This document shows positions 1 through 5,032 of a stretch of DNA of 5,089 bases, piece by piece. The position numbers were made by a program, and so were the translations under genes. Source of the stretch: Clostridiales bacterium UBA4821 (GTDB lineage Bacteria; Bacillota; Clostridia; Acetivibrionales; UBA4821); assembly GCA_002402315.1 (NCBI GenBank), contig DHFP01000014.1:1-5089 (forward strand), in the 5' to 3' direction. How positions within the stretch are numbered: position 1 is the stretch's first letter; every line of letters begins with the position of its first letter. Below the pieces are notes generated by a model that was not told the DNA's origin, did not search any database, and was given only the letters and a program-made list of their open reading frames with translations.

Positions 1-38
1 AAAAGTTTACAAAGCAAAAAGCTTTAGCTCAGAAAATC

Positions 39-67
39 TTCCCTTCCTCTTTAAAACGTAGTATAAT
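39..67 (+). promoter_or_regulatory. Possible sigma70-type promoter ahead of the transposase remnant
   Basis: A perfect TATAAT lies at 62-67. The hexamer 17 bp upstream, TTCCCT at 39-44, matches only three of six -35 positions. The spacing to the transposase start is reasonable. The AT-rich sequence makes a chance TATAAT quite likely, so this is weak support. I could not see a terminal inverted repeat of the insertion sequence in bases 1-85. Confidence 0.25.
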
Positions 68-100
68 AAAAAAAATACGGTAAAAATGGGAGAAAGAATA

Positions 101-658
101 TTGGCTAAACAAGAACCAATCAGCCTACTAGAATTTCAATCCCGATTTCGAAACGAAGAAGCGTACGGGGAACACTTTTTTAACCTCAGATGGCCGGAGG
201 GTTTTTGCTGTCCGAAATGCGGAAATAAAACGCCTTACCTCATTAAAACCAGGCACTTATACGAGTGCACCGCTTGCAGTTATCAGGTATCCGTTACCGC
301 CGGTACCGTTATGCACAAAACAAGAACATCTTTAGTCGCGTGGTTTTGGGCGATCTATTTAATCGCCCATGATAAGCGGGGCAGTTCTTCTCTTTTGCTT
401 AAGAAAACACTTGGTGTAAGCTACCAAACGGCTTGGGCAATTTCCCACAAAATTCGTAAAGCCATGGTAGATAGAGATAGTCAATATAAACTTGCCGGCT
501 TGATAAAAATGGATGACGCTTATTATTATCAATAAAAACAAGGAGCAAGGGTTGGATACTTTCAAGTGGGTCCATACAATCATTGTCTCAATGCCAAAGC
601 TTTTATCGCTGGTACTTTCCAAGACTTGCGTATCTGCCAAGCCAGTGACGCATTCTGA
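101..658 (+). pseudogene. IS1595-family transposase, decayed (deletion plus frameshift)
   Basis: This is the remnant of an IS1595-type DDE transposase. The best start is TTG at 101: GGGAG at 88-92 sits eight bases upstream, and the protein then opens MAKQEPISLLEFQ, as family members do; the in-frame ATG at 86 has no ribosome site. A zinc ribbon is visible (CPKC at residues 37-40, CTAC at 56-59), then the helical linker, then MDDAY at about 137-141, which holds the first catalytic acid. The frame stops at TAA 533-535. Most of the core after that acid is missing: only KWVHTI (about 565-582, another frame) and NAKAFIAGTF (590-619, back in the first frame, stop 656-658) are recognisable. The product would be about 144 residues against roughly 300 for the family, so it is inactive. 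Bases 659-725 could hold more of the C-terminus, but this is unclear. The family assignment is from recalled motifs, not a search. Confidence 0.82.
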
Positions 659-748
659 GCTAACCACCCATGCCTGTAAGGCACAACCAGTAATGAAAAT
701 AGATGGCAAGCTATTTTCGTGTTAACTGGATAACCATATAAGGAAATG

Positions 749-2065
749 ATGAGAATTCGATACTCTCAAGATAAAGAACAAAATCCAAAGAAAAGTAATA
801 ATCAAGAAGAACTCCGGCCAAGAGTTGATGAGGATCAGCAGGTAGAATTTAAACCGTATAGGACGAACACCGCTATACTTATAGTGGGAGCATTTGCTGT
901 TCTCCTGATATGCACCTTCGCAGTGGGGCTTATTTATTATGTTGCACGTGAATCTCTGATGAATGAAATACGACATCAGCTTATTAGTATAGCGAGCACT
1001 GCTGCGCTGCAAATCGACCCAATAAAACATGCGAAACTAAAATCCCGTGAAGATGAAAATACCCCGGAATATAAAGAATTGAAAGAAGTTATGCATCGGA
1101 TTCAAATTGCGAATCCGAATATTCGGTTCATTTATACCATGACCCGTACCGACGAACCGAATATCTGGCAGTTTATTGTTGATGCGGAGTATAACCCGGC
1201 TGAGGTTTCGCATATCGGTGATAAATATGATATTTCCAAAATACCGGGAATACTAAAAGCATATTCCAGACCGATTGCTGATAAAGAATTTAACGAAGAT
1301 GAATGGGGTATTTGGCTTTCCGGTTATGCACCGATTTATGATTCTAACCGACAGCCGATTGCTGTTCTCGGAGTGGATATGACACAAGAAGATGTCCAAC
1401 GGCGGCTTACTTTAATTACAATATATTCATCGATAATCTTGTTAATCTTTTTAACTCTCGTTACTCTTTCGGCTGTATTATACTATCGATGGACTCGATT
1501 ACTGATAGTTCAGCGGAATTTGTCCTATCAATTATCCTTAACCGACTACCTGACCCAACTAGCGAACCTGCGTCAGTTGGATTTAATTCTTGATTTTGAA
1601 CTTCAAGTCGCCAGCCGATACAACCGCCCATTAGCACTTATCATGGGCGATATTGACCATTTCAAAAAGCTTAATGATACTTATGGTCACTTAGCAGGAA
1701 ATAATTTACTCAGTAAAGTAGCTCATCTAATCAAGGCAAATGTCCGGATAGCAGATTTAGTTGCTCGGTTTGGTGGAGAAGAGTTTGTTATCGTTATGCC
1801 GAATACTGACGCAATTGGCGCAGAAATAGTTGCGGAAAAAATTAGGAAAGTTGTCGAAGCGGAGAGTTTTCTAATTCCAGGAAAAGAAATAATGCCGGTC
1901 ACGATAAGTTTTGGTGTTGTGGCGTATCCAACGGAGGCGAAGACAAAAGAAGAATTACTCGGCCATGCCGATGATGCGTTACTAGCTGCGAAAAAAGCTG
2001 GTAGAAACCGCACTAAAACTTACACCTCAGTAGTGACAATGGATTCGATAGGAGACATTACGTGA
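749..2065 (+). CDS. Membrane-bound diguanylate cyclase with periplasmic Cache-like sensor and GGDEF domain
   Basis: The product makes cyclic di-GMP from two GTP at the inner face of the membrane, probably in response to an extracytoplasmic ligand. Residue numbers count from the ATG at 746. A charged cytoplasmic tail (1-40) leads into membrane helix 1 (about 43-67). A periplasmic sensor (about 68-220) ends in YAPIYDSNRQPIAVLGVDM, a typical Cache/PDC end. Helix 2 spans about 221-247. The GGDEF domain (about 262-425) shows GDIDHFKKLND (301-311), GHLAGN (314-319) and GGEEF (343-347), which is catalytically competent. RxxD (R334, D337) marks an intact product-inhibition site. Two conserved positions differ: NRR near the domain start reads NLR (274-276), and the usual ALY near the end reads ALL. 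AAGGA at 740-744 favours the second ATG (749) over 746, which would leave only one base of spacing. It stands alone, convergent to the cassette array. No EAL or HD-GYP partner is visible, and the sensed signal cannot be inferred. Confidence 0.95.
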   Translation: MRIRYSQDKEQNPKKSNNQEELRPRVDEDQQVEFKPYRTNTAILIVGAFAVLLICTFAVGLIYYVARESLMNEIRHQLISIASTAALQIDPIKHAKLKSREDENTPEYKELKEVMHRIQIANPNIRFIYTMTRTDEPNIWQFIVDAEYNPAEVSHIGDKYDISKIPGILKAYSRPIADKEFNEDEWGIWLSGYAPIYDSNRQPIAVLGVDMTQEDVQRRLTLITIYSSIILLIFLTLVTLSAVLYYRWTRLLIVQRNLSYQLSLTDYLTQLANLRQLDLILDFELQVASRYNRPLALIMGDIDHFKKLNDTYGHLAGNNLLSKVAHLIKANVRIADLVARFGGEEFVIVMPNTDAIGAEIVAEKIRKVVEAESFLIPGKEIMPVTISFGVVAYPTEAKTKEELLGHADDALLAAKKAGRNRTKTYTSVVTMDSIGDIT

Positions 2066-2125
2066 TTTTTACGATGACAATACCACCTCGTAATTGATAT
2101 TAATGAAGAAAAAAATCTGGGGGAG

Positions 2126-2177
2126 TTCCGGTAGGCTTCTTTTATGCCGGGAAAATCGAGTGACACCATACTCGATT
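2126..2177 (+). other. Two adjacent stem-loops downstream of the diguanylate cyclase gene
   Basis: The first hairpin pairs TTCCGGTA (2126-2133) with TGCCGGGAA (2145-2153), with one bulged G. The second, starting at the next base, pairs AATCGAGT (2154-2161) perfectly with ACTCGATT (2170-2177) around an 8-base loop. Neither is followed by a T-run, so they are not classical terminators by themselves. They could be part of the 3' untranslated region of the cyclase mRNA or of a small RNA. I recognise no known riboswitch motif; in particular the conserved GEMM core of c-di-GMP riboswitches is absent. Confidence 0.5.
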
Positions 2178-2190
2178 AAGGAGTGTAAAT

Positions 2191-2233
2191 AAATCCGTGT
2201 AGAGCAGCCGAGCAAGGCTGACGCGGAAATTTT
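2191..2233 (+). terminator. Stem-loop, possible terminator of the diguanylate cyclase transcript
   Basis: AAATCCGTGT (2191-2200) pairs with ACGCGGAAATTT (2221-2232, one bulged A). An inner stem CAGCC/GGCTG (2205-2209/2216-2220) closes a GAGCAA loop, and AGAG is left unpaired on one side. On the plus strand the stem runs into a short TTTT. This is about 125 bases past the cyclase stop, and it could end that transcript before it reaches the opposing cassette genes. The T-run is short and the internal loop is asymmetric, so it may be only a structured RNA element. Confidence 0.35.
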
Positions 2234-2243
2234 GACCAACATT

Positions 2244-2342
2244 TTAGAATAATGGCCCTCCTGTATTACCTGAAGTCAAATCATGGATAAAATCGGCTTT
2301 ATAAGTGAATGTTGTTGAACCAGGAATCGTGTTATAATTTGC
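2244..2342 (-). other. Short open stretch of uncertain origin, possibly a fragment of a lost gene
   Basis: Read on the minus strand, this stretch is open for 32 codons to TAA (2244-2246) and has a protein-like composition. It ends in DLTSGNTGGPLF. It lies in a different frame from the nucleotidyltransferase-like fragment just before it, and has no start codon or ribosome site of its own. The last residues recall the GNSGGP active-site loop of trypsin-like peptidases with Thr in place of the nucleophilic Ser, but a 32-codon open frame can occur by chance. I see no certain gene anywhere in 2066-2331. Confidence 0.15.
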
Positions 2343-2463
2343 AACGGAAATCGCTATTCACCCTTTTGGTAATCTGTTTTGCTCTACTGGAAACATTTGA
2401 AACCACACTATCGGTCATCTTTAGAGCAGAACAAAAGCTCGAAAATTTATCTGAAATACTCAC
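2332..2463 (-). pseudogene. N-terminal fragment resembling SMODS/CD-NTase nucleotidyltransferases (truncated cassette gene)
   Basis: A 43-codon frame starts at GTG 2463-2461 with AGGAG at 2472-2468, four bases upstream. It begins only 20 bp past the right end of attC site 2483-2616, where a cassette gene normally starts. It opens SISDKFSSFCSALKMTD and continues with RAKQITKRVNSDFR. From memory this is the helical lead-in seen just before the GS nucleotide-binding motif in SMODS-type nucleotidyltransferases, the enzymes that make cyclic oligonucleotide signals in CBASS anti-phage defence. The expected next motif (LYVGSYGR-like, then paired Asp residues) is absent: similarity ends at about 2344 and the frame stops at TAA 2334-2332. 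It is therefore a broken 5' end of a gene usually of about 300 residues. The cassette position is seen directly; the family call rests on recalled sequence only. Confidence 0.42.
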
Positions 2464-2482
2464 TTTTCTCCTATGCCTATAT

Positions 2483-2616
2483 TTATAACGACGAAATCAC
2501 CTGCCGGAAGGGCGATTTGACAGTAATCAAAAATATCGGTAGATTGAACATGAAGAATTGGTTGCGACAGCCAAAGCCGCTCAGCCCTTCCGGTCAAGTG
2601 GAGTGACAGGTTGGGC
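2483..2616 (-). repeat. attC recombination site, degenerate (end of toxin-antitoxin cassette)
   Basis: On the minus strand the left end is GCCCAAC (2616-2610), a perfect RYYYAAC, starting six bases past the YgiT gene stop codon. A 10-bp perfect inverted repeat, CCGGAAGGGC (2593-2584) and GCCCTTCCGG (2513-2504), forms the stem, with weaker pairing outward. The right end is GTTATAA (2489-2483), which matches GTTRRRY only in its first four bases. At 134 bp it has the length of the long attC class. The weak right core suggests a worn site or one at the limit of recombination competence. Recombination would cut after the G at 2489. Confidence 0.62.
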
Positions 2617-2621
2617 ATTCA

Positions 2622-2831
2622 TTATGCGTATTTATAGACCGGGGTTTCGATGAACCTATCGGGTTTTTTCCTGCTCTTTATAATCTCTTGGATGTGTTCC
2701 ACTGTTTTAGGTGCAAAAAATTGCTCCCCGCTCTCCTTGCATACTCGTGCAGGCACATGCTCAATGATGTAGAACATCCCGCCGTGCTCCAGTGTGTATG
2801 TCACCTCGGTTTCAATCATCGTTTCTTTCAT
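2622..2831 (-). CDS. YgiT-type (MqsA N-terminal-like) antitoxin lacking its zinc cysteines
   Basis: The product is 69 residues. Members of this type neutralise a small RelE-fold RNase partner and are often annotated as YgiT-type zinc-finger proteins. The beta-hairpin core TYTLEHGGMFYIIEHVPARVC (11-31, shown here only to locate it) and the C-terminal IETPVYKYA fit the family. The usual N-terminal CxxC is absent and the second pair is reduced to C31xxS34, so it probably binds no zinc. It also lacks the DNA-binding helix-turn-helix half of full MqsA. The ATG at 2831-2829 is well supported by AGGAGGTGA at 2846-2838, nine bases away for the GGAGG core. The ATG overlaps the TGA of the upstream toxin frame by four bases (2828-2831), so the two genes are translationally coupled. 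An attC follows the stop after five bases. Confidence 0.8.
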   Translation of the reverse strand: MKETMIETEVTYTLEHGGMFYIIEHVPARVCKESGEQFFAPKTVEHIQEIIKSRKKPDRFIETPVYKYA

Positions 2832-3163
2832 GGCTTATCACCTCCTAAATTGGTCCTCCTGATTCTGTAACCAATCCACAACTCAGGATCTGGTTGATAC
2901 AAAGTGATGATCTTGATAAGTTGCCGACTGGGATAACTGCACTAAATGTACAACGGCCGTTCCGAGTCTGTGAATCCGAGAATCATGCAACTTGGACCAT
3001 ATTTATCATCTGGGTAATCTTCAATTATCTCACTTGGGTTCAATATGGCCTGCTCGACTTCAGCCACACTGATGTCGCGAATAATGCTCTGATCGACAGC
3101 ATGTTTAGAAAACTCGAACTGCCGCTGTTGGATTTTAATTTGTATTTCTTCTATTATCGTCAC
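2828..3163 (-). pseudogene. DUF4258 toxin-like gene interrupted by one in-frame TAG
   Basis: DUF4258 proteins are small RelE-fold proteins often encoded beside YgiT-type antitoxins. Translation from GTG 3163-3161 gives FSKHAVDQSIIRDISVAEVE and later PDDKYGPSCMILGFT, typical of the family. The frame hits TAG at 2944-2942 (codon 74) within RPLYI*CSYPSR. The same frame continues past it for 37 codons with expected family sequence (CSYPSRQLIKIITLYQPDPE, then WIGYRIRR) to TGA 2830-2828, overlapping the antitoxin ATG. Relatives carry Gln there (HVQCSYPSR as I recall), so a single C-to-T change, CAG to TAG, explains it. The product would be 73 residues instead of 111, losing the final strands. Alternatives are a sequencing error, tRNA suppression, or a lineage that reads TAG as Gln. 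AGGAG at 3180-3176 lies 12 bases from the GTG, a long spacing. No other in-frame ATG or GTG fits better except an ATG inside the attC. Confidence 0.82.
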
Positions 3164-3169
3164 TAAAAA

Positions 3170-3198
3170 ATGATACTCCTTTATCCAAGCGTAGTCAA
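3170..3198 (-). promoter_or_regulatory. Possible sigma70 promoter inside the toxin-antitoxin cassette
   Basis: On the minus strand TTGACT (3198-3193) and TATCAT (3175-3170) are separated by exactly 17 bp, a good match to the -35/-10 consensus. Transcription would start near 3163, essentially at the toxin GTG, so the message would be nearly leaderless; the AGGAG ribosome site lies inside the promoter spacer. The palindrome GTCAATTTGAC (3194-3204) overlaps the -35 box and could be an operator. Toxin-antitoxin cassettes are known often to carry their own promoter. The match is visible; activity is inferred. Confidence 0.45.
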
Positions 3199-3214
3199 TT
3201 TGACCTATGTCTAT

Positions 3215-3322
3215 GCCCAACATTGGCTTAACGTGCGAGTCGTAAATGGCGCGGTTTGTGCCAAGCGTAGCGACAGCACATAACCGTGACATAGCCGAGT
3301 CAGGTTGAAGCAAATGTTGGGC
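3215..3322 (-). repeat. attC recombination site (end of membrane-protein cassette)
   Basis: The site runs from GCCCAAC (3322-3316, perfect RYYYAAC) to GTTGGGC (3221-3215, perfect GTTRRRY). The outer arms pair as GCCCAACATT with AATGTTGGGC, a 10-bp perfect inverted repeat. Next come GCTTCAAC on the left and GTTAAGC on the right, which pair except for one extra C on the left, the hallmark unpaired base of an attC left box. The 108-bp length leaves a long variable central region. It begins seven bases past the stop of the membrane-protein gene. Cassette exchange would cut after the G at 3221. Confidence 0.85.
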
Positions 3323-3329
3323 TTATACG

Positions 3330-4058
3330 TTATTCCTTTATATATTTAGAAAATAATCGACTAAGAAGTATACTATTAACTATTAAAACGAGCCATGATA
3401 TGGAAATTATTATCACTTCAAATCTATCCTTTCTATCAATACCATACTGAAAAGAAATCAAAGACAGCGCAATAATTACTAGTACAACTGCTATTCCATA
3501 TACAATATTTATTGGTTTACAATATTTTTCTTTAATATTAAAAACTGGTATTAAAGCTATGAATGATAGGATCATCAATATGTATCCAAGTTCTTCAAGT
3601 GCAATAAAAAGTCCATGTGGATTGTATTGTGTAATCAATGCAATACCTTGCGTCTCATTACTTTGCAGACTAATTGGAACAATAGTAACTTGGGTAAAAT
3701 AGGTTATTAACAATGTAAGTCCTGACATTATTGCAAATATGAGTCCTATCTGAGTAAATATTTTTTTATTTTCTCTTACTGATGAATGAATTATTGAATA
3801 CTGCACTAAATAATTGATAATTAGAAACAATGCTGAAAATTGCCAAATATAATCTCTAGGAAATTGTTGTAATGTATCTAAATATGGATATTGAATACCA
3901 CCATCAGGTGCATTTGCACCGGAAATTGGAATTGCAATCATAGCAAAAGCAAATGTAATAATTGTTATAATTGCCATTGAAATAGAAAATATAAAACCAG
4001 CACGCATCAATTGTTTTGTTTCACCATTAAAGACAGTAGATGATAATTCAGTATTCAT
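3330..4058 (-). CDS. Six-helix integral membrane protein of unknown function, cassette gene
   Basis: I do not recognise the family. The 242-residue product has no signal peptide but about six hydrophobic helices, near residues 21-46, 70-92, 102-126, 150-174, 183-204 and 213-234. Polar loops include one between helices 1 and 2 (GANAPDGGIQYPYLDTLQQF, about 47-66). Helix 4 opens with GLFIALEELGY, whose two acidic residues at the membrane edge are the most motif-like feature, and FQYGIDRKDRFEV lies before helix 6. The ATG at 4058-4056 has GGAGG (4068-4064) five bases upstream. A TTG at 4070 is in frame but would place the ribosome site inside the gene. The gene is visibly AT-rich (about 27% GC over 3361-3420) compared with both neighbouring cassettes, a sign of a separate origin. 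It fills one cassette between attC sites 4105-4161 and 3215-3322. Confidence 0.82.
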   Translation of the reverse strand: MNTELSSTVFNGETKQLMRAGFIFSISMAIITIITFAFAMIAIPISGANAPDGGIQYPYLDTLQQFPRDYIWQFSALFLIINYLVQYSIIHSSVRENKKIFTQIGLIFAIMSGLTLLITYFTQVTIVPISLQSNETQGIALITQYNPHGLFIALEELGYILMILSFIALIPVFNIKEKYCKPINIVYGIAVVLVIIALSLISFQYGIDRKDRFEVIIISISWLVLIVNSILLSRLFSKYIKE

Positions 4059-4104
4059 AAGGTCCTCCAATTAAAGTCTTTGAAAATTAGCGCGCGCAGC
4101 TTCA

Positions 4105-4161
4105 GCCTAACGTAGAGTTGAGCCGCCGAGGCATGAGGTCGGCTCCAACGCCTGGTTATGC
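4105..4161 (-). repeat. attC recombination site (end of methyltransferase cassette)
   Basis: This is the clearest short attC in the window, 57 bp. The left end GCATAAC (4161-4155) contains the stop codon of the methyltransferase gene (4158-4156), and the right end is GTTAGGC (4111-4105), a perfect GTTRRRY. The inner boxes GTTGGAGCCG and CGGCTCAAC pair except for one extra G in the left arm, the unpaired base expected in an attC left box, which gives the orientation. The loop between the arms is short. The cut after the G at 4111 would bound the membrane-protein cassette. Confidence 0.92.
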
Positions 4162-4884
4162 GGTCTCTTTACAATTCATTTCAATAACTTTACGACAGGC
4201 ATATTCAGTCATAAAGTCATCGTAAGGCCTGCATTTTTCTACAGCAAATCCGGCCTTTTCTAACATTCCATTCATTATCCAGCCAAACGTGCTGTACTCA
4301 TCCCTGATATGTATTTCGACCTCCAGTCTGAATTCCTCTCCCGCGACTTCTTCAAACCTGGAAATCCATGAATTAATCTTGCTGACATATTCTTGAGGAT
4401 CAAACTGAAACACTATGTCATGGATATATAGCAGACCTCCCATCTTTACCATTCTGTTAATTCGCAATAGCGCAATCTGTTTCCAGAAATCAGGCAAGTG
4501 GTGAAGTGCAGTCTTTGTAACAACCAGGTCAACTGGCTCACCCTCTTGTTCATAGCTGAGGAAACCTGCATTCACAAATTTGAGATTATGAACATTTTTA
4601 TCGAGTTTTCTCTTTGCTTTCTCAATCATTACCTCTGAGACATCAACAGCGTAAACAGTTTTAAACAAGTCTGCCGCAAAGATTGATGTGGCGCCCGTAC
4701 CACAGCCCAAGTCTACAATTGTCATATTCTCCGTATTGTGGAGTCCAAGGAAATCCATCATTCCCCTGAACTCTTGTTCATAATCGCGGAATTTCTGATG
4801 TTCCTCGTCATATATTTCAGCCTGTTTGGCCTTTGAGTAATCAACACCACGATGCTTAAACTCATCAAATTGCCACTTATTCAT
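4156..4884 (-). CDS. Class I SAM-dependent methyltransferase, cassette gene
   Basis: The product transfers a methyl group from S-adenosylmethionine to an unknown acceptor, probably in the cytoplasm. Numbering from the ATG at 4884, the 242-residue protein has motif I VDLGCGTG (about 57-64) for SAM binding, motif II AVDVSE (79-84) with Asp81 placed to hold the ribose, and the ALHHLPD stretch (126-132) typical of small-molecule methyltransferases. LLYIHDIVF (about 151-159) forms the next strand, and a C-terminal extension ends in NCKETA. The N-terminal 50 residues, rich in charge, probably cap the substrate site. Three ATGs stand in a row (4890, 4887, 4884); GAGG at 4894-4891 favours the last one, at six bases. 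A GTG at 4896 is in frame but overlaps the ribosome site. The stop lies within the following attC, as is common in cassettes. The substrate cannot be inferred. Confidence 0.9.
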   Translation of the reverse strand: MNKWQFDEFKHRGVDYSKAKQAEIYDEEHQKFRDYEQEFRGMMDFLGLHNTENMTIVDLGCGTGATSIFAADLFKTVYAVDVSEVMIEKAKRKLDKNVHNLKFVNAGFLSYEQEGEPVDLVVTKTALHHLPDFWKQIALLRINRMVKMGGLLYIHDIVFQFDPQEYVSKINSWISRFEEVAGEEFRLEVEIHIRDEYSTFGWIMNGMLEKAGFAVEKCRPYDDFMTEYACRKVIEMNCKETA

Positions 4885-4939
4885 CATCATCCTCACTTTA
4901 CGCTCGTTGGTAGTGCTCTGTACGCCTTTGATTTTCTTT

Positions 4940-5026
4940 GCCTAACGTGGAATTAAGCCGCCGGGCCACCTGCCTGACTTTTTTCCACGGAGGAGATTCC
5001 CGGTCGGCTTCAATGACTGGTTAGCA
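4940..5026 (-). repeat. attC recombination site (start of methyltransferase cassette)
   Basis: The left end reads TGCTAAC (5026-5020), a poor RYYYAAC, and the right end GTTAGGC (4946-4940), a perfect GTTRRRY. The inner arms ATTGAAGCCG (5014-5005) and CGGCTTAAT pair except for one extra G on the left. They are extended by CCGG with CCGG. The 87-bp site belongs to the upstream, mostly unseen cassette; cutting after the G at 4946 sets the start of an 835-bp methyltransferase cassette (4111-4945). Confidence 0.9.
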
Positions 5027-5032
5027 GTTAAA

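Noticed and set aside
513..725. 70-codon plus-strand open frame as a separate gene
   Set aside because: Its only recognisable part, KWVHTI, belongs to the frameshifted transposase. The rest (ELTTHACKAQPV onward) might be a C-terminal remnant but is too uncertain to call.
659..745. attC-like look of GCTAACCACC and GTTAACTGGATAAC before the cyclase gene
   Set aside because: The ends share the TAAC/GTTA words, but I could not pair inner arms or find the extra base; only a small TGCCT/AGGCA hairpin is visible.
2101..2240. c-di-GMP (GEMM) or cobalamin riboswitch near the cyclase gene
   Set aside because: The GEMM conserved core and the cobalamin box are both absent, and the hairpins lie downstream of the gene.
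2069..2242. 57-codon minus-strand open frame starting at ATG 2242
   Set aside because: The nearest AGGAGG is 14 bases from the ATG, the frame reads through all three stem-loops, and the peptide resembles nothing I know.
2379..2606. 75-codon plus-strand open frame
   Set aside because: It runs antisense through the nucleotidyltransferase-like fragment and the attC site 2483-2616, has no ribosome site and no protein-family look.
2894..3166. 90-codon plus-strand open frame
   Set aside because: It is the reverse of the DUF4258 gene, whose minus-strand reading has clear family sequence on both sides of the TAG.
3164..3313. Extended minus-strand start for the toxin frame, beginning inside the attC
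   Set aside because: The upstream part of this frame translates attC sequence; the GTG at 3163 gives the family-like N-terminus.
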